DNA of 48,067 nt from Bacteroidales bacterium M6. GTDB lineage: Bacteria > Bacteroidota > Bacteroidia > Bacteroidales > Muribaculaceae. The first letter of the stretch is position 1. Every line of letters starts with the position of its first letter. Shown here one piece after another: positions 41,127 to 48,067 of the stretch. The DNA lies in assembly GCA_001689485.1 (NCBI GenBank), contig LUJQ01000040.1, positions 1 through 48,067 on the forward strand, given 5' to 3'. A program made the translations under genes and the position numbers. The notes under the pieces were generated by a model. The model saw only the letters and a list, made by a program, of their open reading frames with translations. It ran no database searches and was not told the origin of the DNA.

Positions 41127-42509
41127 TTATTTGTTTTTCGCAATTTGAGCCATGAACTCGCATTCGCACACTATTTTGTCGCCTACGAATGCCACACCCT
41201 TCATCAATGCACAACCACGGCGCAAAGGGGTCAGGAATGATACATGGAACAACAATGTATCGCCGGGTACCACCTTCTGACGGAATTTAACGTTATCGAT
41301 TTTCATGAAATAAGTCGAATAACGTTCGGGGTCTTCAATCGTACCGAGCACAAGCAGACCGCCGGTCTGTGCCATGGCCTCTACCAGAAGGACACCCGGC
41401 ATAACCGGTTCCTGAGGGAAATGCCCCTGGAAAAACGGCTCGTTTGCAGTTACATTTTTAACACCGACGATATAGCTCTCCCCTTTTTCGATAATCTTGT
41501 CCACCAGCAACATCGGGTAGCGGTGGGGAATATGGGCGCGGATGGAATTGATATCCATCAACGGCTCTGCCGACGGGTTATAGATTGGCGCCTGCAAATC
41601 CTGTCGTATAATCTCCTTACGGATCTGCTTGGCAAAAGTAGTATTGATTTTATGTCCGGGACGGCACGCGATTATGCGGCCTTTCATCGGACGCCCTATA
41701 AGGGCGACATCACCCATCACATCAAGCAGTTTATGACGGGCGGGTTCGTTTTCAAACACCAACGGACGGTTATTCAGATAACCAAGTTCGCTGACTTTCT
41801 TCCGTGGCACGCCGATAAGGTCGGAAACATGGTCGAGTTGCTCCTGGGGTACCTTGCGGTCGTAAATAACGATTGCGTTATCAAGGTCTCCACCTTTTAT
41901 GAGGTTGGCCTTTAACAGCATCTCAACCTCACGGACGAAAACGAACGTACGGCTTGCCGCTATATTCTGACGGAATTCCGCTACATTCTCCAAACGTGCA
42001 TATTGATTGGTCAGCACAGGCGAATCATAGGAAATCATCACATCTACCGAAAATTCGGAATCAGGCAACACGGTCAGGTGGGCACCGGTCTGTTCGTCAC
42101 GTACTTCTATCTTATGCTTTACGACATAGTAATTCTTATCGACAGTCTGTTCCTGTAAACCTACGCGGTCGATGCCTTCTGCATAGAATTCGGCACTACC
42201 GTCAAGAATGGGAAGTTCAGGTGCGTTAAGTTTGATTAGGCAGTTGTCGACACCTGCTGCATAAAGCGCGGCAAGTGCGTGCTCTACCGTAGAAATCCTG
42301 ACATCCCCCTTTGAGATGACGGTGCCACGGTCTGTGCCGGTCACATTCTCGGCCAATGCATCGATTACAGGCTGGTCGGGAAGATCCACACGCTGGAATT
42401 TATACCCATGGTTTTCGGGAGCGGGATAGAATGTAGCTTCTATTTCAAGCCCTGTATGAAGTCCTTTCCCTTTTACGGTAAACTCACCGTTAAGTGTTTG
42501 CTGCTTCAT
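41127..42509 (-). CDS. lpxC-fabZ: Bifunctional LpxC-FabZ fusion: UDP-3-O-acyl-GlcNAc deacetylase and 3-hydroxyacyl-ACP dehydratase
   Basis: A 460-residue fusion that is common in Bacteroidetes. Residues 1-305 are LpxC, the zinc enzyme of the committed step of lipid A synthesis: KGKGLHTGLEIEATFYPAP, STVEHALAALYAAGVDNC with a zinc His, and ARHKLLDVMGDVALIG with the second His and the Asp of the zinc site. Residues from about 315 are FabZ, the dehydratase of fatty-acid elongation: IPHRYPMLLVDKIIEKGESY, and GHFPQEPVMPGVLLVEAMAQ with the catalytic His and Glu. The fusion joins two enzymes that compete for the same 3-hydroxyacyl-ACP pool. It lies 26 nt after lpxD. Confidence 0.97.
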   Translation of the reverse strand: MKQQTLNGEFTVKGKGLHTGLEIEATFYPAPENHGYKFQRVDLPDQPVIDALAENVTGTDRGTVISKGDVRISTVEHALAALYAAGVDNCLIKLNAPELPILDGSAEFYAEGIDRVGLQEQTVDKNYYVVKHKIEVRDEQTGAHLTVLPDSEFSVDVMISYDSPVLTNQYARLENVAEFRQNIAASRTFVFVREVEMLLKANLIKGGDLDNAIVIYDRKVPQEQLDHVSDLIGVPRKKVSELGYLNNRPLVFENEPARHKLLDVMGDVALIGRPMKGRIIACRPGHKINTTFAKQIRKEIIRQDLQAPIYNPSAEPLMDINSIRAHIPHRYPMLLVDKIIEKGESYIVGVKNVTANEPFFQGHFPQEPVMPGVLLVEAMAQTGGLLVLGTIEDPERYSTYFMKIDNVKFRQKVVPGDTLLFHVSFLTPLRRGCALMKGVAFVGDKIVCECEFMAQIAKNK

Positions 42510-42535
42510 GAATCAAATGTGATATATATCTATGG

Positions 42536-43564
42536 TTATTTATTGGCTATTGCATTTTCCAGGGCTTTAACCCTGTCATATAAATCCTGCAGGTTTTTCT
42601 GTAGGACGATTTGACGCGCATATTTGGATATATCCACCGCAGGCGAACCCATAACCCGGCTGCCGGTGGCTACGCTTGAGGCAATTCCTGATTGCGCCCC
42701 TATCTGCACATTATCGCCTATATCTATATGACCCGCAAATCCGACCTGGCCCCCTATCATACAATGCTTGCCTAGTTTGGTAGAGCCTGCGATACCGGCT
42801 TGGGCAGCCATCACGGTGTTCTCTCCGATGATGCAATTATGGGCTACCTGGATAAGGTTGTCGAGCTTTGTGCCGGCTTTGACACATGTGCTACCCATTG
42901 TGGCACGGTCAACCGTAGTATTGGCACCTATTTCCACGTCATCCTCTATGACGACATTGCCAAGCTGCGGGATTTTATTATAATGCCCGTCAACAGGGGC
43001 AAAACCGAACCCGTCTGCACCAATCACTGCCCCGGAGTGGAGTATGCACCTGTTCCCTACTTGGCAACCGTGATATATCTTTACACCCGAATATATCACG
43101 GAGTCCTCCCCTATTGTCGCATTTTCCCCGACATATGCATGTGGATAGATTTTTGCGCCTCTTCCTATTTTCGCATTCTTACCGATATAGGCAAACGCGC
43201 CGATATAGGCATCATCGGGTATGTTTGTACCATCTGCGATAAACGATGGTTGCTCAACCCCTACAGGATTCGGCTGGAGCATCTGTGCGGCCATTTCCAT
43301 AAGCTTTGCCACTGCGGCATAAGGATCGTCCACCCTGATCAACGTACACTCTACCGGCTTCTCCGGCTCGAATGCCTTACTGACCAAAACAGCTGAAGAT
43401 TGGGTTGTGTATATAAAATGGGTATATTTCGGATTTGCCAAAAACGAGATGGCACCCGGACGGCCTTCTTCGATTTTTGCAAAAGAGGATATGGTTACAT
43501 CTCCATTGCCTTCAACTACGCCACCGGCGAGAACGGCTATTTGGGAAGCTGTGAATTGCATCAA
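42536..43564 (-). CDS. lpxD: UDP-3-O-(3-hydroxyacyl)glucosamine N-acyltransferase
   Basis: LpxD adds the second 3-hydroxyacyl chain to form UDP-2,3-diacylglucosamine. The 342-residue protein has the N-terminal uridine-binding domain (FTASQIAVLAGGVVEGNGDV, ISFLANPKYTHFIYTT), a left-handed beta-helix from about 100 to 310, with VAHNCIIGENTVMAAQAGIA holding the catalytic His, and a C-terminal helix. It is the first gene of the unit lpxD, lpxC-fabZ, lpxA, GT2, rlmH, and follows a 360-bp region with hairpins and a direct repeat. Confidence 0.96.
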   Translation of the reverse strand: MMQFTASQIAVLAGGVVEGNGDVTISSFAKIEEGRPGAISFLANPKYTHFIYTTQSSAVLVSKAFEPEKPVECTLIRVDDPYAAVAKLMEMAAQMLQPNPVGVEQPSFIADGTNIPDDAYIGAFAYIGKNAKIGRGAKIYPHAYVGENATIGEDSVIYSGVKIYHGCQVGNRCILHSGAVIGADGFGFAPVDGHYNKIPQLGNVVIEDDVEIGANTTVDRATMGSTCVKAGTKLDNLIQVAHNCIIGENTVMAAQAGIAGSTKLGKHCMIGGQVGFAGHIDIGDNVQIGAQSGIASSVATGSRVMGSPAVDISKYARQIVLQKNLQDLYDRVKALENAIANK

Positions 43565-43583
43565 AACGCACTGATATAATTAA

Positions 43584-43602
43584 TTAGGGCACATTGCCCT
43601 AA
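43584..43602 (-). promoter_or_regulatory. Hairpin in the lpxD leader
   Basis: TTAGGGCA (43584-43591), CAT, TGCCCTAA (43595-43602): perfect 8-bp stem with a 3-nt loop, ending 20 nt before the lpxD start codon. It could affect ribosome access. Confidence 0.45.
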
Positions 43603-43650
43603 TGCGGTCAATTAAAGTGTCAGAATATCCCCGCAAAACGAATGCGGTCA
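43601..43650. repeat. Direct repeat AATGCGGTCA, two copies 40 bp apart
   Basis: AATGCGGTCA occurs at 43601-43610 and 43641-43650, between the presumed promoter and the start of lpxD. A 40-bp offset places both on about the same face of the helix. Confidence 0.6.
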
Positions 43651-43823
43651 CATTCATATTATCATGCAAAGTTGCTAAAAAAAAATGGATTTTGCCTTAT
43701 CCAAACGCCATTTTTTGACATTTTGATTTTCCGACACCCCCGACACCCTAGCTTGAATCTACACCCGTCGACTTGGCACTAATTGCAAACATACAGGCAG
43801 ATAATGCAGTTGCATATATAATC

Positions 43824-43853
43824 AGAGCCTGCACCAGGTATGGCACAGGCTCT
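43824..43853 (-). terminator. Hairpin downstream of rplT
   Basis: AGAGCCTG (43824-43831) and CAGGCTCT (43846-43853) form an 8-bp stem with a 14-nt loop, followed on the minus strand by an AT-rich but not T-only stretch. Confidence 0.45.
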
Positions 43854-43862
43854 ATTGTTCAA

Positions 43863-43907
43863 TAAACGACAATCTCCCGAATCAAAAATAGAATAAGATG
43901 TCGTTTA
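43863..43907 (-). terminator. Inverted repeat directly after rplT
   Basis: TAAACGACA (43863-43871) and TGTCGTTTA (43899-43907) are perfect inverse copies with 27 nt between, 19 nt after the rplT stop. It may be a 3' end structure of the thrS-rplT transcript. Confidence 0.45.
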
Positions 43908-43926
43908 ATATTCCTTGTTGCAAAGC

Positions 43927-44277
43927 TTAAGCGTTTTTCACCTTATCAACAACGGCTTTGAAAGCCTCAGGATTGTTGAGGGCGAGGTCAGCAAGGACTT
44001 TGCGGTTGATTTCGATACCCGATTTGTGGATAAGACCCATAAGTTTCGAGTATGAAAGATCCTCCATGCGGGCAGCTGCATTGATACGCTGAATCCAAAG
44101 TGCGCGGAAAGTGCGCTTTTTGTTCTTACGGTCGCGATAAGCATATGTAAGACCCTTTTCCCATGTGTTTTTGGCAACCGTCCACACATTGCGACGGCAA
44201 CCGAAATAACCACGGGTGAGTTTCAGGATTTTCTTGCGGCGTGCACGTGATGCTACGTGATTTACTGATCTTGGCAT
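43927..44277 (-). CDS. rplT: 50S ribosomal protein L20
   Basis: L20 binds 23S rRNA early in large-subunit assembly. The 116-residue protein is complete: PRSVNHVASRARRKKILKLT, GYFGCRRNVWTVAKNTWEK, YAYRDRKNKKRTFRALWIQR and INAAARMEDLSYSKLMG are family hallmarks. It is last in the order thrS, infC, rpmI, rplT. L20 represses this operon in other bacteria; the 123-nt spacer before it is long enough for a control structure, but I could not recognise a known one. Confidence 0.98.
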   Translation of the reverse strand: MPRSVNHVASRARRKKILKLTRGYFGCRRNVWTVAKNTWEKGLTYAYRDRKNKKRTFRALWIQRINAAARMEDLSYSKLMGLIHKSGIEINRKVLADLALNNPEAFKAVVDKVKNA

Positions 44278-44400
44278 TTTTTGTTCGTTTTTTGATTGTG
44301 AGCGGCGTCGGCATTACCAGGCGCTCTTTGAGCTGCACATTCGGTTAATGATAATGTTGAACTGTAATGTTTTGAAAACCTCAAATTGTCTCTAAAGGCA

Positions 44401-44598
44401 TTAACGCATTCCGAGAAGGGCTTTCACATTGCCTGCGTCTACGTGGTCAACCAAGCCGAAATGGGTAAGGTTGCGTTTCTGCTTTTTGGTTTTCTTGGTC
44501 AGGATGTGTCGCTTGAAAGCGTGCTTTCTCTTGATTTTTCCTGATCCGGTAAGGACGAACCTTTTTTTAGCACCGGAATTAGTCTTAATCTTTGGCAT
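44401..44598 (-). CDS. rpmI: 50S ribosomal protein L35
   Basis: A 65-residue ribosomal protein, complete, with PKIKTNSGAKKRFVLTGSGK at the start and KRKHAFKRHILTKKTKKQKR in the middle, both diagnostic of L35. It lies 94 nt after infC and 123 nt before rplT in the conserved translation operon. Confidence 0.98.
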   Translation of the reverse strand: MPKIKTNSGAKKRFVLTGSGKIKRKHAFKRHILTKKTKKQKRNLTHFGLVDHVDAGNVKALLGMR

Positions 44599-44692
44599 TT
44601 TATTTAATTATTTAAATTGGTTATAATTATTGCCGCTGCCATAGAAAGGGCGACAGATAATTTTCGATTCTATGCTTTATTCAAGCAAAAGG

Positions 44693-45460
44693 TTACACGA
44701 CAGGCTTCTTCTTAGGGGAAAGCATGATAATCATACGTTTCCCTTCAAGTACGGGCATCTGTTCCACTTTTCCGAATTCTTCCAAATCATTTGCAAAACG
44801 GAGCAGCAACACCTCGCCTTGCTCTTTGAACAGGATGGAACGGCCTTTGAAAAACACATACGCCTTTACTTTCGACCCTTCCTGAAGGAAGCTTTGCGCA
44901 TGTTTGAGCTTGAAGTTATAGTCGTGATCGTCGGTCTGAGGTCCGAAACGTATTTCTTTCACCACGACTTTTGTAGCCTTCGCTTTCTGCTCTTTAAGGC
45001 GTTTTTTCTGCTGATAGAGGAATTTTGAATAGTCCAAAATCTTACATACCGGCGGTTGGGCGGTAGGCGAGATTTCAATCAAGTCAAGCTCCATTTCATC
45101 AGCCATTTTCAACGCCTGCTGAATAGGATAAACGCCGTTTTCAACATTATCGCCTACAACACGAACCTCTTTAGCACGAATCCGTTCGTTGATTGCATAC
45201 GGCTCTTCTTTGCGCGGCATGCGGGGGCCATGCATAGGCGGCCTTGGGCCTGAGGGACGTGGCCCGGAAAAGCCACCTGGACGTGGGCCTGAGAACCCTC
45301 CGGGGCGCGGTCCCGAAAAGCCTCCCGGACGAGAAGAACCGCTTCCTGCCGGACGTGGGCCGGTAGAGCCTTGAGGACGTGGTGCACCCGTGCCCTGAGG
45401 GCGGGGAGACCCACCAAATGAGGGACGTGAGGATCCCGGATGTTGTGGTTTTTTATCCAT
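44693..45460 (-). CDS. infC: Translation initiation factor IF-3 with long Gly/Pro/Arg-rich N-terminal extension
   Basis: IF-3 keeps ribosomal subunits apart and checks start codon and initiator tRNA. Residues from about 84 are a normal IF-3: YAINERIRAKEVRVVGDNV (N domain), linker helix with ILDYSKFLYQQKKRLKEQK, and the C domain with KEIRFGPQTDDHDYNFKLKH. The 83 residues before it are low-complexity and made of PRPQG, PRPAG and three tandem GFSGPRPG-type units. The frame starts with an ATG 35 nt after the thrS stop, which supports translation of the extension; in-frame Met76 and Met81 are alternative internal starts. The usual rare AUU start of infC is not seen. Confidence 0.93.
   Translation of the reverse strand: MDKKPQHPGSSRPSFGGSPRPQGTGAPRPQGSTGPRPAGSGSSRPGGFSGPRPGGFSGPRPGGFSGPRPSGPRPPMHGPRMPRKEEPYAINERIRAKEVRVVGDNVENGVYPIQQALKMADEMELDLIEISPTAQPPVCKILDYSKFLYQQKKRLKEQKAKATKVVVKEIRFGPQTDDHDYNFKLKHAQSFLQEGSKVKAYVFFKGRSILFKEQGEVLLLRFANDLEEFGKVEQMPVLEGKRMIIMLSPKKKPVV
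45210..45460 (-). repeat. Coding repeat region of the IF-3 extension
   Basis: The DNA for residues 1-83 of IF-3 is GC-rich and contains imperfect 24-bp units coding for PGGFSGPR, three in tandem (about 45263-45330), plus looser PRPQG units upstream. Such units can vary in number by slippage without changing the frame. Confidence 0.75.
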
Positions 45461-45495
45461 TAAATGGTGTTAAGTTATTCAGATTTTAATCAAAA

Positions 45496-47427
45496 TTACT
45501 TGAGGTCGTTGACCAACCGCGCAATTTCGTCGGCAAAGGTAGCAATTTTCATCGTACCTTTATCACCTTCTCCTTGTTTTCTTACAGAAACTTCACCGTT
45601 TTCTGCTTCTTTTTCCCCTACAATAAGCATATAAGGGATTCGGCGAAGCTCGTTATCGCGGATTTTACGACCGATTTTCTCATTTCGGTCATCCACAGTC
45701 ACACGCACATCGGCTGCCGTGAGCTGTTTTGCAACCTCATAGGCATAGTCATTGAACTTCTCGGAAATAGGCAGGATAATAGCCTGGTCGGGCGACAGCC
45801 ACAACGGGAATTTGCCGGCCGTATGTTCAAGCAACACTGCCACAAAGCGCTCCAACGAACCGAACGGCGCACGGTGAATCATCACCGGACGATGCTTCTG
45901 GTTATCGGCACCGGTATATTCAAGCTGGAACCGTTCCGGGAGATTGTAGTCAACCTGGATGGTGCCAAGCTGCCAGCGGCGACCAAGCGCATCCTTAACC
46001 ATGAAGTCGAGCTTGGGTCCATAGAACGCGGCTTCGCCAAGTTCCTTACGTGCCTTCAAGCCCTTTTCCTCGCAGGCTTCGATAATGGCGGTTTCCGCAA
46101 GATGCCAGTTTTCATCGCTTCCGATATATTTTTGGGTATTTTTCGGATCGCGAAGTGAAATCTGAGCCTCGAAATTGTCGAAATGAAGCGCGTTGAAGAT
46201 ATAGAATATGATATCCATAACCTTCAGGAACTCATCCTTGATCTGATCTGGGGCACAGAAGATGTGGGCATCGTCCTGCGTAAACCCGCGCACACGTGTC
46301 AGGCCGTGAAGCTCACCGGTCTGCTCATAACGATAAACCGTGCCGAACTCCGCCAGGCGCAATGGCAGGTCGCGATATGAACGTGGGAAGGTTTTGAAGA
46401 TTTCGCAGTGATGGGGGCAGTTCATGGGTTTGAGCATATACTCCTCCCCTTCCTGCGGGGTGTGAATGGGTTGGAATGAGTCCTTCCCGTATTTTGCATA
46501 ATGGCCGGATGTTACGTAGAGCATCTTGTTGCCGATATGCGGGGTGATTACCTGTTGGTAACCATATTTTTTCTGTATTTTGCGGAGGAACTGTTCCAAA
46601 CGGTCACGCAAGGCGGCACCTTTCGGCAGCCACAGCGGCAGCCCGGCACCGACATTGGCCGAAAACGCAAAAAGTTCCATCTCTTTACCAAGTTTGCGGT
46701 GGTCGCGTTTCTTCGCCTCCTCAAGCATTACCAGATACTCATCGAGCATCTTTTTCTTAGGGAAAGTGATGCCATAGACACGCACCAGCTGGTTGCGTTT
46801 TTCGTCGCCACGCCAGTATGCGCCTGCAAGGGTCATCACCTTGGCAGCCTTGATTACCCCCGTAGAAGGGATGTGCGGCCCACGGCAAAGGTCGGTAAAC
46901 GCCCCTTGCGTATATGTTGTGATATGCCCGTCTTCCAATTCGGAAATCAGTTCGCACTTGTATTCCTCCCCTCGGTCGCCGAACGCCTTCAAAGCATCGG
47001 TTTTGGAAATATCCTTCCGCACAATCTGCTCGTTGCGTTTTGCAAGTTCGAGCATTTTGCTCTCAATGGCAGGAAAATCGGCAGAAGTAATGGAATGCCC
47101 GTTGGGGTCGATGTCATAATAAAAGCCATTTTCCAGCGCAGGGCCGATACCGAATTTCACTCCGGGGAACAGCTCCTGAAGGGCTTCTGCCAGAAGATGG
47201 GCGGAACTGTGCCAAAATGCATGCTTCCCTTCCGGGTCATCCCATTTGAAAAGCTTTATGGTGGCATCGGAATCAATCGGGCGTGTAAGATCCCATTCCT
47301 GTTCGTTTACTGACGCAGCAAGAACGTCGCGCGCAAGCTGCGGCGACAGACTTTGGGCAATCTGAAGCGGCGTTATACCATCTTCAAACTGCTTCACCGA
47401 ATTGTCGGGGAAAGTAATGTTAATCAT
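45496..47427 (-). CDS. thrS: Threonyl-tRNA synthetase
   Basis: ThrRS charges tRNA-Thr and edits mischarged serine. The 643-residue class II enzyme is full length: TGS domain at 1-60, the editing domain with HSSAHLLAEALQELFPG (the HxxxH metal-like site), the catalytic core with PMNCPHHCEIF (zinc Cys), VRGFTQDDAHIFC (motif 2 region) and HRAPFGSLERFVAVLLEHTA (motif 3), and a C-terminal anticodon domain (SEKFNDYAYEVAKQLTAADV). It heads the thrS, infC, rpmI, rplT unit. A TACCTTTG element lies 73 nt upstream. Confidence 0.98.
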   Translation of the reverse strand: MINITFPDNSVKQFEDGITPLQIAQSLSPQLARDVLAASVNEQEWDLTRPIDSDATIKLFKWDDPEGKHAFWHSSAHLLAEALQELFPGVKFGIGPALENGFYYDIDPNGHSITSADFPAIESKMLELAKRNEQIVRKDISKTDALKAFGDRGEEYKCELISELEDGHITTYTQGAFTDLCRGPHIPSTGVIKAAKVMTLAGAYWRGDEKRNQLVRVYGITFPKKKMLDEYLVMLEEAKKRDHRKLGKEMELFAFSANVGAGLPLWLPKGAALRDRLEQFLRKIQKKYGYQQVITPHIGNKMLYVTSGHYAKYGKDSFQPIHTPQEGEEYMLKPMNCPHHCEIFKTFPRSYRDLPLRLAEFGTVYRYEQTGELHGLTRVRGFTQDDAHIFCAPDQIKDEFLKVMDIIFYIFNALHFDNFEAQISLRDPKNTQKYIGSDENWHLAETAIIEACEEKGLKARKELGEAAFYGPKLDFMVKDALGRRWQLGTIQVDYNLPERFQLEYTGADNQKHRPVMIHRAPFGSLERFVAVLLEHTAGKFPLWLSPDQAIILPISEKFNDYAYEVAKQLTAADVRVTVDDRNEKIGRKIRDNELRRIPYMLIVGEKEAENGEVSVRKQGEGDKGTMKIATFADEIARLVNDLK

Positions 47428-47499
47428 GTTATCGCTTGTTTATCAATCAATTGCCACCAACAACATGGCAACCAAACAAATTCGCTTCAAAAAGCGCCA

Positions 47500-47507
47500 C
47501 AAAGGTA
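47500..47507 (-). promoter_or_regulatory. -7 element (TACCTTTG) of the thrS-infC-rpmI-rplT operon
   Basis: It is an exact TAnnTTTG match on the minus strand between the rpsP terminator and thrS. A TTTG lies upstream but only 14 nt away, so the -33 box is uncertain. The leader would be about 65 nt. Confidence 0.5.
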
Positions 47508-47559
47508 CGAAAAAACATCCGCAAAAGCGCCATAATTCCGGCCTTTTTTGTATTGTAAA

Positions 47560-47602
47560 ACAGACCCCGCAAAATCCGTTGACGGATTCGCACGGGGTCT
47601 GT
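47560..47602 (-). terminator. Intrinsic terminator of rpsP
   Basis: ACAGACCCCG (47560-47569) pairs with CGGGGTCTGT (47593-47602), with a second inner stem (AATCCG/CGGATT). On the minus strand a T-rich stretch follows. It lies 34 nt after the rpsP stop. Confidence 0.8.
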
Positions 47603-47635
47603 CTATACTTTGAAGCGGCCTGAGCAATGCCTTCC

Positions 47636-48067
47636 TTATTCAGCGGCAGCTTCTTCGGCAGGAGCCTCTGCGGGAGCTTCCTCAGCGGCCTTTGCAGCTT
47701 CTTCAGCGGCCTTGGCGGCGGCGAGTTCAGCCTTCTTCTTGGCTACTTCTTCTGCTTTGGCTGCATTCTTGGCTTTTTCTGCCTCGAAACGTTCCTTGAT
47801 TGCAAGTTCCTGCTTCGATGCCATGTCAGCTTTCAGCGTATCAACAGCCTTTTGCTTCTGAGCCTTCCAAGCTTCGAATCTCTTCTGAGCTTCGGCCTCA
47901 TCGAACGCGCCTTTCTTGATACCGCCCTGGAGGTGCTTCATCAAGAGCACGCCTTCCTTGGAAAGGATGCTGCGAACAGTTTCGGTGGGTTGTGCACCGA
48001 CATTAACCCAATACAAAGCCCGCTCGAAGTTAAGAGTGATTGTAGCAGGATTAGTGTTCGGATTATA
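47636..48067 (-). CDS. rpsP: 30S ribosomal protein S16 (5' end outside the window)
   Basis: The frame is open to the window edge, so the N-terminus (about 35-40 residues in the family) is missing. The visible part starts YNPNTNPATITLNFERALYW and continues VNVGAQPTETVRSILSKEGV, which is diagnostic of S16. After the ribosomal core a tail of about 85 residues is almost only Ala, Glu and Lys and predicted helical (KRFEAWKAQKQKAVDTLKAD, later repeats of AAKAAEEA), ending in an acidic PAEEAAAE. Such tails occur in Bacteroidetes S16. An apparent TTG start at 48016 is only an internal Leu codon. Confidence 0.95.
   Translation of the reverse strand, partial: YNPNTNPATITLNFERALYWVNVGAQPTETVRSILSKEGVLLMKHLQGGIKKGAFDEAEAQKRFEAWKAQKQKAVDTLKADMASKQELAIKERFEAEKAKNAAKAEEVAKKKAELAAAKAAEEAAKAAEEAPAEAPAEEAAAE

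Larger units (their letters stand above)
43565..43926. other. Intergenic region between rplT and lpxD
   Basis: This 362-bp spacer holds, in minus-strand order: two hairpins after rplT (43863-43907 and 43824-43853), an AT-rich stem AAAAAATGG/CCATTTTTT around 43680-43716, a promoter-like CAACTTTG (43674-43667), two copies of AATGCGGTCA (43641-43650 and 43601-43610) and a hairpin 20 nt before lpxD. I see no gene. Confidence 0.55.

Noticed and set aside
43738..43750. Tandem CCGACACCC copies near 43731-43749
   Set aside because: Only two short copies; no structure or motif context supports a function.
46501..47313. Long open frame (270 codons) on the plus strand
   Set aside because: It is antisense to thrS; the protein has no recognisable features.
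42..48067. Mobile elements, CRISPR arrays, phage or conjugation genes
   Set aside because: No transposase, integrase, regularly spaced repeats or plasmid genes were found; all inverted repeats noted fit terminators or local hairpins.

Overview
The window looks like a chromosomal core segment of a gut Bacteroidales bacterium, probably of the Muribaculaceae or a close relative; the family assignment is inference. The grounds are: promoters of the Bacteroidetes type (TAnnTTTG, in two cases with TTTG exactly 20 nt upstream), almost no Shine-Dalgarno sequences, an LpxC-FabZ fusion, DUF3127 and DUF6249 proteins, an S16 with a long Ala/Glu/Lys tail, a GT3-like glycogen synthase and a DUF3417-type phosphorylase. 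No mobile element, CRISPR array, tRNA or rRNA was found.

Layout. 1-3.5 kb (minus): a MATE transporter, then an ECF sigma factor operon (membrane protein, sigma factor, small two-helix membrane protein; the last two overlap by ATGA). 3.7-6.5 kb (plus): ispE, then grpE-dnaJ. 6.6-11 kb (minus): glycogen phosphorylase and glycogen synthase. 11.4-15.4 kb (plus): a compact four-gene operon with all enzymes that turn UDP-GlcNAc into UDP-2,3-diacetamido-glucuronate (wlbA/wbpB, wbpE, wbpD, wbpA types). 15.6-17.6 kb: a secreted type I pullulanase. 17.7-19.1 kb (minus): an MBL-fold hydrolase and rsmG. 19.2-23.3 kb (plus): a GH20 hexosaminidase lipoprotein, an unknown lipoprotein, and three small membrane-protein genes, the middle one broken by a frameshift. 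23.6-28.1 kb (plus): glnS, a TPR protein and a DNA polymerase III delta' subunit. 28.2-34.3 kb: DUF3127 (OB-like, ending in an SSB-like acidic tip), a DUF695-like protein, an FAD dehydrogenase, a second MATE transporter, a HAD phosphatase and nadC. 34.4-38.8 kb (plus): an AddB-like Fe-S nuclease and hemW. 38.8-43.6 kb (minus): lpxD, lpxC-fabZ, lpxA, a GT2 glycosyltransferase and rlmH in one probable operon. 43.9-48 kb (minus): rpsP (cut by the window end), thrS, infC, rpmI, rplT.

Most of this is housekeeping. The parts that deserve a second look are: the frame-changing 22-bp-period direct repeat in the DUF6249-like gene (a possible on/off switch for the sigma operon), the DUF3127 protein with an SSB-like DDLPF tip, the small membrane-protein cluster with a one-base frameshift, the diacetamido-uronate operon placed between glycogen genes with a palindrome over its promoter, and the 83-residue PRPGGFSG-type repeat extension on IF-3. 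I did not find a clearly new multi-gene system; the membrane-protein cluster is the closest candidate.
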